Shown piece by piece: positions 7,401 to 8,645 of a stretch of DNA of 8,645 bases; the stretch's first letter is position 1, and the number at the start of each line of letters is the position of its first letter. Under the pieces are notes generated by a model that saw nothing but the letters and a program-made list of their open reading frames with translations, searched no databases and was not told the DNA's origin. The position numbers were made by a program, and so were the translations under genes. The DNA is from Halanaerobiales bacterium (lineage in GTDB: Bacteria; Bacillota_F; Halanaerobiia; DY22613), in assembly GCA_023128035.1 (NCBI GenBank), contig JAGMES010000173.1, positions 1 through 8,645 on the forward strand, written 5' to 3'.

Positions 7401-7589
7401 CAAGGGTGTGATACAGTTTTAACACTGTATGATGAAGATTATAACCAAATTGGATATAATGATGATATAGATTACGATTGTTATTCACGTATAAATAAAT
7501 ATCTTTTGCCAGGTATTTATTATGTAGTTGTTGAAGAGTTTTCTGAAGACCCTCTTTATTGTCATTTATCAGTTACAACTTATGAATAA
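4407..7589 (+). CDS. Lipid-anchored subtilisin-like (S8) serine protease, multi-domain
   Basis: This gene encodes a 1060-residue exported protease that cleaves peptide bonds at the cell surface. It begins with a lipoprotein signal ending in the lipobox ISGC (Cys23). A linker and an I9/fervidolysin-type propeptide follow (about 57-130, opening HVPGQVVIK), which would fold and inhibit the protease until removed. The S8 catalytic domain spans about 140-420 with the full triad: Asp170 in IVDTG, His212 in GHGTHVAG and Ser365 in NGTSMATPH. The oxyanion Asn303 is in AMGNSG. After it come two carboxypeptidase-regulatory-like beta-sandwiches (about 430-507 and 512-592), a beta-rich region (600-695), an FN3-like domain (about 758-838), another Ig/FN3-like domain (845-953) and a C-terminal PPC domain (about 960-1060, with DTVLTLYD, NDD, SRI and LLPGIYYVVV). 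Residues 512-953 duplicate the tail of the preceding lipoprotein. The enzyme looks intact and active. Its tail is much longer than that of simple subtilisins. Substrate unknown; nutrient protein degradation or processing of surface proteins are both plausible. Confidence 0.95.
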   Translation: MLNKRTLSIVVGFFVVMLMISGCSLFSSTKIVDQVGGEKDHQGDSTVPVKDSTLAKHVPGQVVIKTTNKEVLNKILKDFNGKIIAENKELKVYKVNIDVSLKGSLVKSMQIMKLYANIDYVEPVYIYAKYFDLTDSEYYSRQWGPISIGLHNAFDIAINKGNSITIGIVDTGVDYTHPEFDGTFDEGGRVLPGYNAFNDLEGYDAAWDEDGHGTHVAGIAAANINANNMAGIAPLSYILPVRVLDENGFGTDYSVADGIIWAVNNGANVINLSLGGKGYSQVLQAAIDYAIVNNVAVVVAMGNSGKNEVEYPAACTGVISVGAVDGRGEIADFSTMGRHISVSAPGVAIYSAIPGESYESWNGTSMATPHVTGAIALLLGEEPSLTVSEIKTRLESSAMDIEDDGFDEKSGYGIINLVNLLHSNVLNKYGNIEVYVEVGGYPASGVDVLVTDENGQTVKNVKANEDGYANIYNLESGIYIVITNAWGYKFEEEVNVTVGETAEVAFVQEIPTSIKGYVVDSQGGSGVEYATINIIGEIDSYTILTDADGYFSIEVNPDIYEINSSKEGYAGSKYQDVIACENREISVTIIQREIFSDIYSVIPPTINVDAVVNGDILSGEVDINVSVNGDNAIKFIVARIGHGDFEPDIVGEDTELVSFTINTALYANGESFIDILVYDVNDNVARLKIPVIFENAIGFGFIPETPEWWGCMAVTFGESLGLYRENRGQIFERLNKSEDPNILLINGKEFNICSAPEDSTIAVILDWDDSYDQDGNSAIGYKVFRSFSPIGPFEEIADVFYPWYNDFDPALNVGRKVYYKIAAYDDDGMSMKSEAVWTEPIEKFNVTLETPINREMNVSLNPIFTWYLSPIMADEIYYELYVGGTTDEYPVWDVNFYNKESIQYIEENLIPGKEYEWDIYYAEAYKYYGYYSMAISLSGQGDGSINGAFTFTTDPEAVPLIKTSILEMDISETAGFTDEIVVEIISEGNYTFETSYYYQGCDTVLTLYDEDYNQIGYNDDIDYDCYSRINKYLLPGIYYVVVEEFSEDPLYCHLSVTTYE

Positions 7590-7600
7590 ATAATCTTATT

Positions 7601-7625
7601 AAGCCGTGCTTTGCACGGCTTTTTA
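7601..7625 (+). terminator. Rho-independent terminator of the lipoprotein/protease operon
   Basis: AAGCCGTGC (7601-7609) pairs perfectly with GCACGGCTT (7613-7621) around the loop TTT, and the T run at 7620-7624 completes it. It lies 11 bp after the protease stop codon. Confidence 0.95.
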
Positions 7626-7637
7626 CTTAAATTAAAG

Positions 7638-7657
7638 TAGAAACCTTATTGTTTCTA
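7638..7657. repeat. 7-bp inverted repeat upstream of the cvfB-like gene
   Basis: TAGAAAC (7638-7644) and GTTTCTA (7651-7657) are perfect reverse complements around CTTATT. The right arm overlaps the -35 region of the candidate promoter at 7649-7677, so it could be an operator. There is no T tract, which argues against a terminator. Chance is quite possible at this length. Confidence 0.3.
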
Positions 7658-7677
7658 TGCCGTTATTATGATATATT
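7649..7677 (+). promoter_or_regulatory. Candidate promoter of the cvfB-like gene
   Basis: TTGTTT (7649-7654, 3/6 match to the -35 box) lies 17 bp before TATATT (7672-7677, 5/6 match to the -10 box), with an extended TGA at 7669-7671. Transcription would begin near 7684 and give a leader of about 57 nt. The preceding terminator at 7601-7625 means this gene needs its own promoter. Confidence 0.5.
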
Positions 7678-7740
7678 TATCAGGTATAAGCATGTAAGAG
7701 TATGACATAAAATAAGAAAAACTAGAAAAGGGGTAAACAA

Positions 7741-8565
7741 ATGCTGAAGATCGGTGATTTTAATGAATTAGAGGTGACGAAAGAGACATATTCAGGAGTT
7801 TATTTTAAATCAGAATTGGGAGAAATTCTTTTACTGAAAAAATATGTTCCTGAAGGGGTTCAAATAGGTGATACTTTAAATGTATTTTTATATACCACAA
7901 AAGAGGGGATATTAGCGACAACTTTAATTCCAAAAGTAAAAGTAGAAGAAGTTGCATATTTAGAAGTAAAAGATGTGAATCGATATGGAGCGTATTTAGA
8001 TTGGGGATTAGATAAAGATTTATTCTTACCATACAATGAACAACCTCAGAAAATTATGAGAGGTCAAAAATATATAGTCAGAGTTTATCTTGATAAAATC
8101 ACAAAGAGAATAACCGCTTCAACAAAAATACATAAATTTATTGAAGAAGAGATAATTGATCTAAAAGAAGAAGAGACGGTAAACCTCTTAATCTATGAAT
8201 TTACCGATTTAGGTGTGAAAACGATTATAAATAATAAATATATAGGTATGATTTATAAAAATGATATGTATCAAGATTTGAAAATAGGGGATAGTGTTAT
8301 CGGATATGTAAAAAAGATCAGGGAAGATAAAAAAATAGATGTTAGTATCCGAAAAACTGGTAGAGAAGGCGTAGATGAATCAAAAGAAATAATTATAGAT
8401 AAGTTAAAGGAAAACAACAATTTCCTACCTCTTAATGATAAAAGTTCACCAGAATTGATTAAAGATATGCTGCATATGAGTAAAAAAACCTTCAAAAAGG
8501 CTATAGGTGGGCTTTATAAAGAAAGAATTATTGAATTGACAGAAGAAGGTGTCAGGCTAAAATAA
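7741..8565 (+). CDS. cvfB: CvfB/YitL-like S1 RNA-binding protein with winged helix
   Basis: This gene encodes a 274-residue cytoplasmic protein with the CvfB layout: three S1-type OB-fold RNA-binding domains and a C-terminal winged helix. The first S1-like unit covers about 3-62, the second about 68-131 (YLEVKDVNRYGAYLDWGLDKDLFLP), the third about 144-206 (KIGDSVIGYVKKIREDKKIDVSIR), and the winged helix about 213-274. The last contains the strongly family-specific run FLPLNDKSSPELIK and MSKKTFKKAIGGLYK. Characterised CvfB (Staphylococcus aureus) binds RNA and affects virulence-gene expression. In other bacteria the family is a general, poorly defined RNA regulator. The length is slightly under the usual 280-300. 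The ATG at 7741 is preceded by AAAAGGGG ending seven bases upstream. It forms a single-gene unit between two terminators, and nothing ties it to the protease operon. Confidence 0.9.
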   Translation: MLKIGDFNELEVTKETYSGVYFKSELGEILLLKKYVPEGVQIGDTLNVFLYTTKEGILATTLIPKVKVEEVAYLEVKDVNRYGAYLDWGLDKDLFLPYNEQPQKIMRGQKYIVRVYLDKITKRITASTKIHKFIEEEIIDLKEEETVNLLIYEFTDLGVKTIINNKYIGMIYKNDMYQDLKIGDSVIGYVKKIREDKKIDVSIRKTGREGVDESKEIIIDKLKENNNFLPLNDKSSPELIKDMLHMSKKTFKKAIGGLYKERIIELTEEGVRLK

Positions 8566-8580
8566 ATAACTGTAGTCTTA

Positions 8581-8617
8581 AAAAGGTTGGAACAAAAGTT
8601 CCAACCTTTTATTTTTT
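8581..8617 (+). terminator. Rho-independent terminator of the cvfB-like gene
   Basis: A perfect 13-bp stem is formed by 8581-8593 (AAAAGGTTGGAAC) and 8598-8610 around the loop AAAA, followed by A and six T residues (8612-8617). The A-rich 5' side means it could also stop transcription arriving on the other strand from a convergent gene beyond the window. Confidence 0.95.
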
Positions 8618-8627
8618 GAGATAAGAC

Positions 8628-8645
8628 CCCACTTCTATAAGTGGG
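8628..8645. repeat. Hairpin cut by the window end
   Basis: CCCACTT (8628-8634) pairs perfectly with AAGTGGG (8639-8645) around CTAT, and a further C at 8627 could pair if the next base outside the window is G. The stem is G+C-rich compared with its surroundings. It may be a second terminator, a REP-like palindrome, or the subterminal hairpin of an IS200/IS605-type element; the missing flank prevents a decision. Confidence 0.5.

Noticed and set aside
7805..8032. 75-codon Leu-rich open frame on the - strand inside the cvfB-like gene
   Set aside because: The Leu runs come from reading Lys/Glu-rich codons backwards; no start signal, and the + strand protein is convincingly conserved.

Overview
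The window is AT-rich (roughly two thirds A+T by eye) and carries five complete genes, all on the + strand. They sit in four transcription units, each ending in a convincing intrinsic terminator. Low G+C, strong AAGGAGG-type ribosome binding sites, TTG/GTG starts, a DegV protein and a CvfB-type S1/winged-helix protein all point to a Bacillota (Firmicutes) bacterium. An anaerobic clostridial or Halanaerobiales-like lineage is my best guess, but that is inference and not proven by the sequence.

Layout. Positions 1-219 hold no gene. They contain a stretch that may be the decayed end of an insertion sequence, then a promoter-like TTGACA/extended -10 pair whose spacer contains a perfect 8-bp palindrome. 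Next come a DHH/DHHA1 phosphoesterase (220-1155) with a terminator, and a DegV-family fatty-acid-binding protein (1314-2147) with a terminator. After an AT-rich gap with a perfect inverted repeat (2296-2318) there is a two-gene unit of exported lipoproteins. The first (2416-4392) has two PKD domains and a long beta-sandwich tail. The second (4407-7589) is a lipid-anchored subtilisin-like (S8) protease with a propeptide, the same long tail, and a C-terminal PPC domain. The stop codon of the first overlaps the ribosome binding site of the second. A terminator follows, then a single gene for a CvfB-like RNA-binding protein (7741-8565) with its own terminator. The window ends inside another hairpin (8628-8645).

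How the genes relate. The DHH, DegV and CvfB genes are ordinary housekeeping or regulatory genes in separate units. The unusual part is the lipoprotein pair. The last ~430 residues of the PKD lipoprotein are collinear with residues ~512-953 of the protease, so the two genes appear to be built by putting different N-terminal modules (PKD pair versus S8 protease) on one shared multi-domain scaffold. Their coupling suggests they are made together and act together at the cell surface. The PKD protein might be a non-catalytic substrate binder, partner or competitor of the protease, but its function is not known from sequence.
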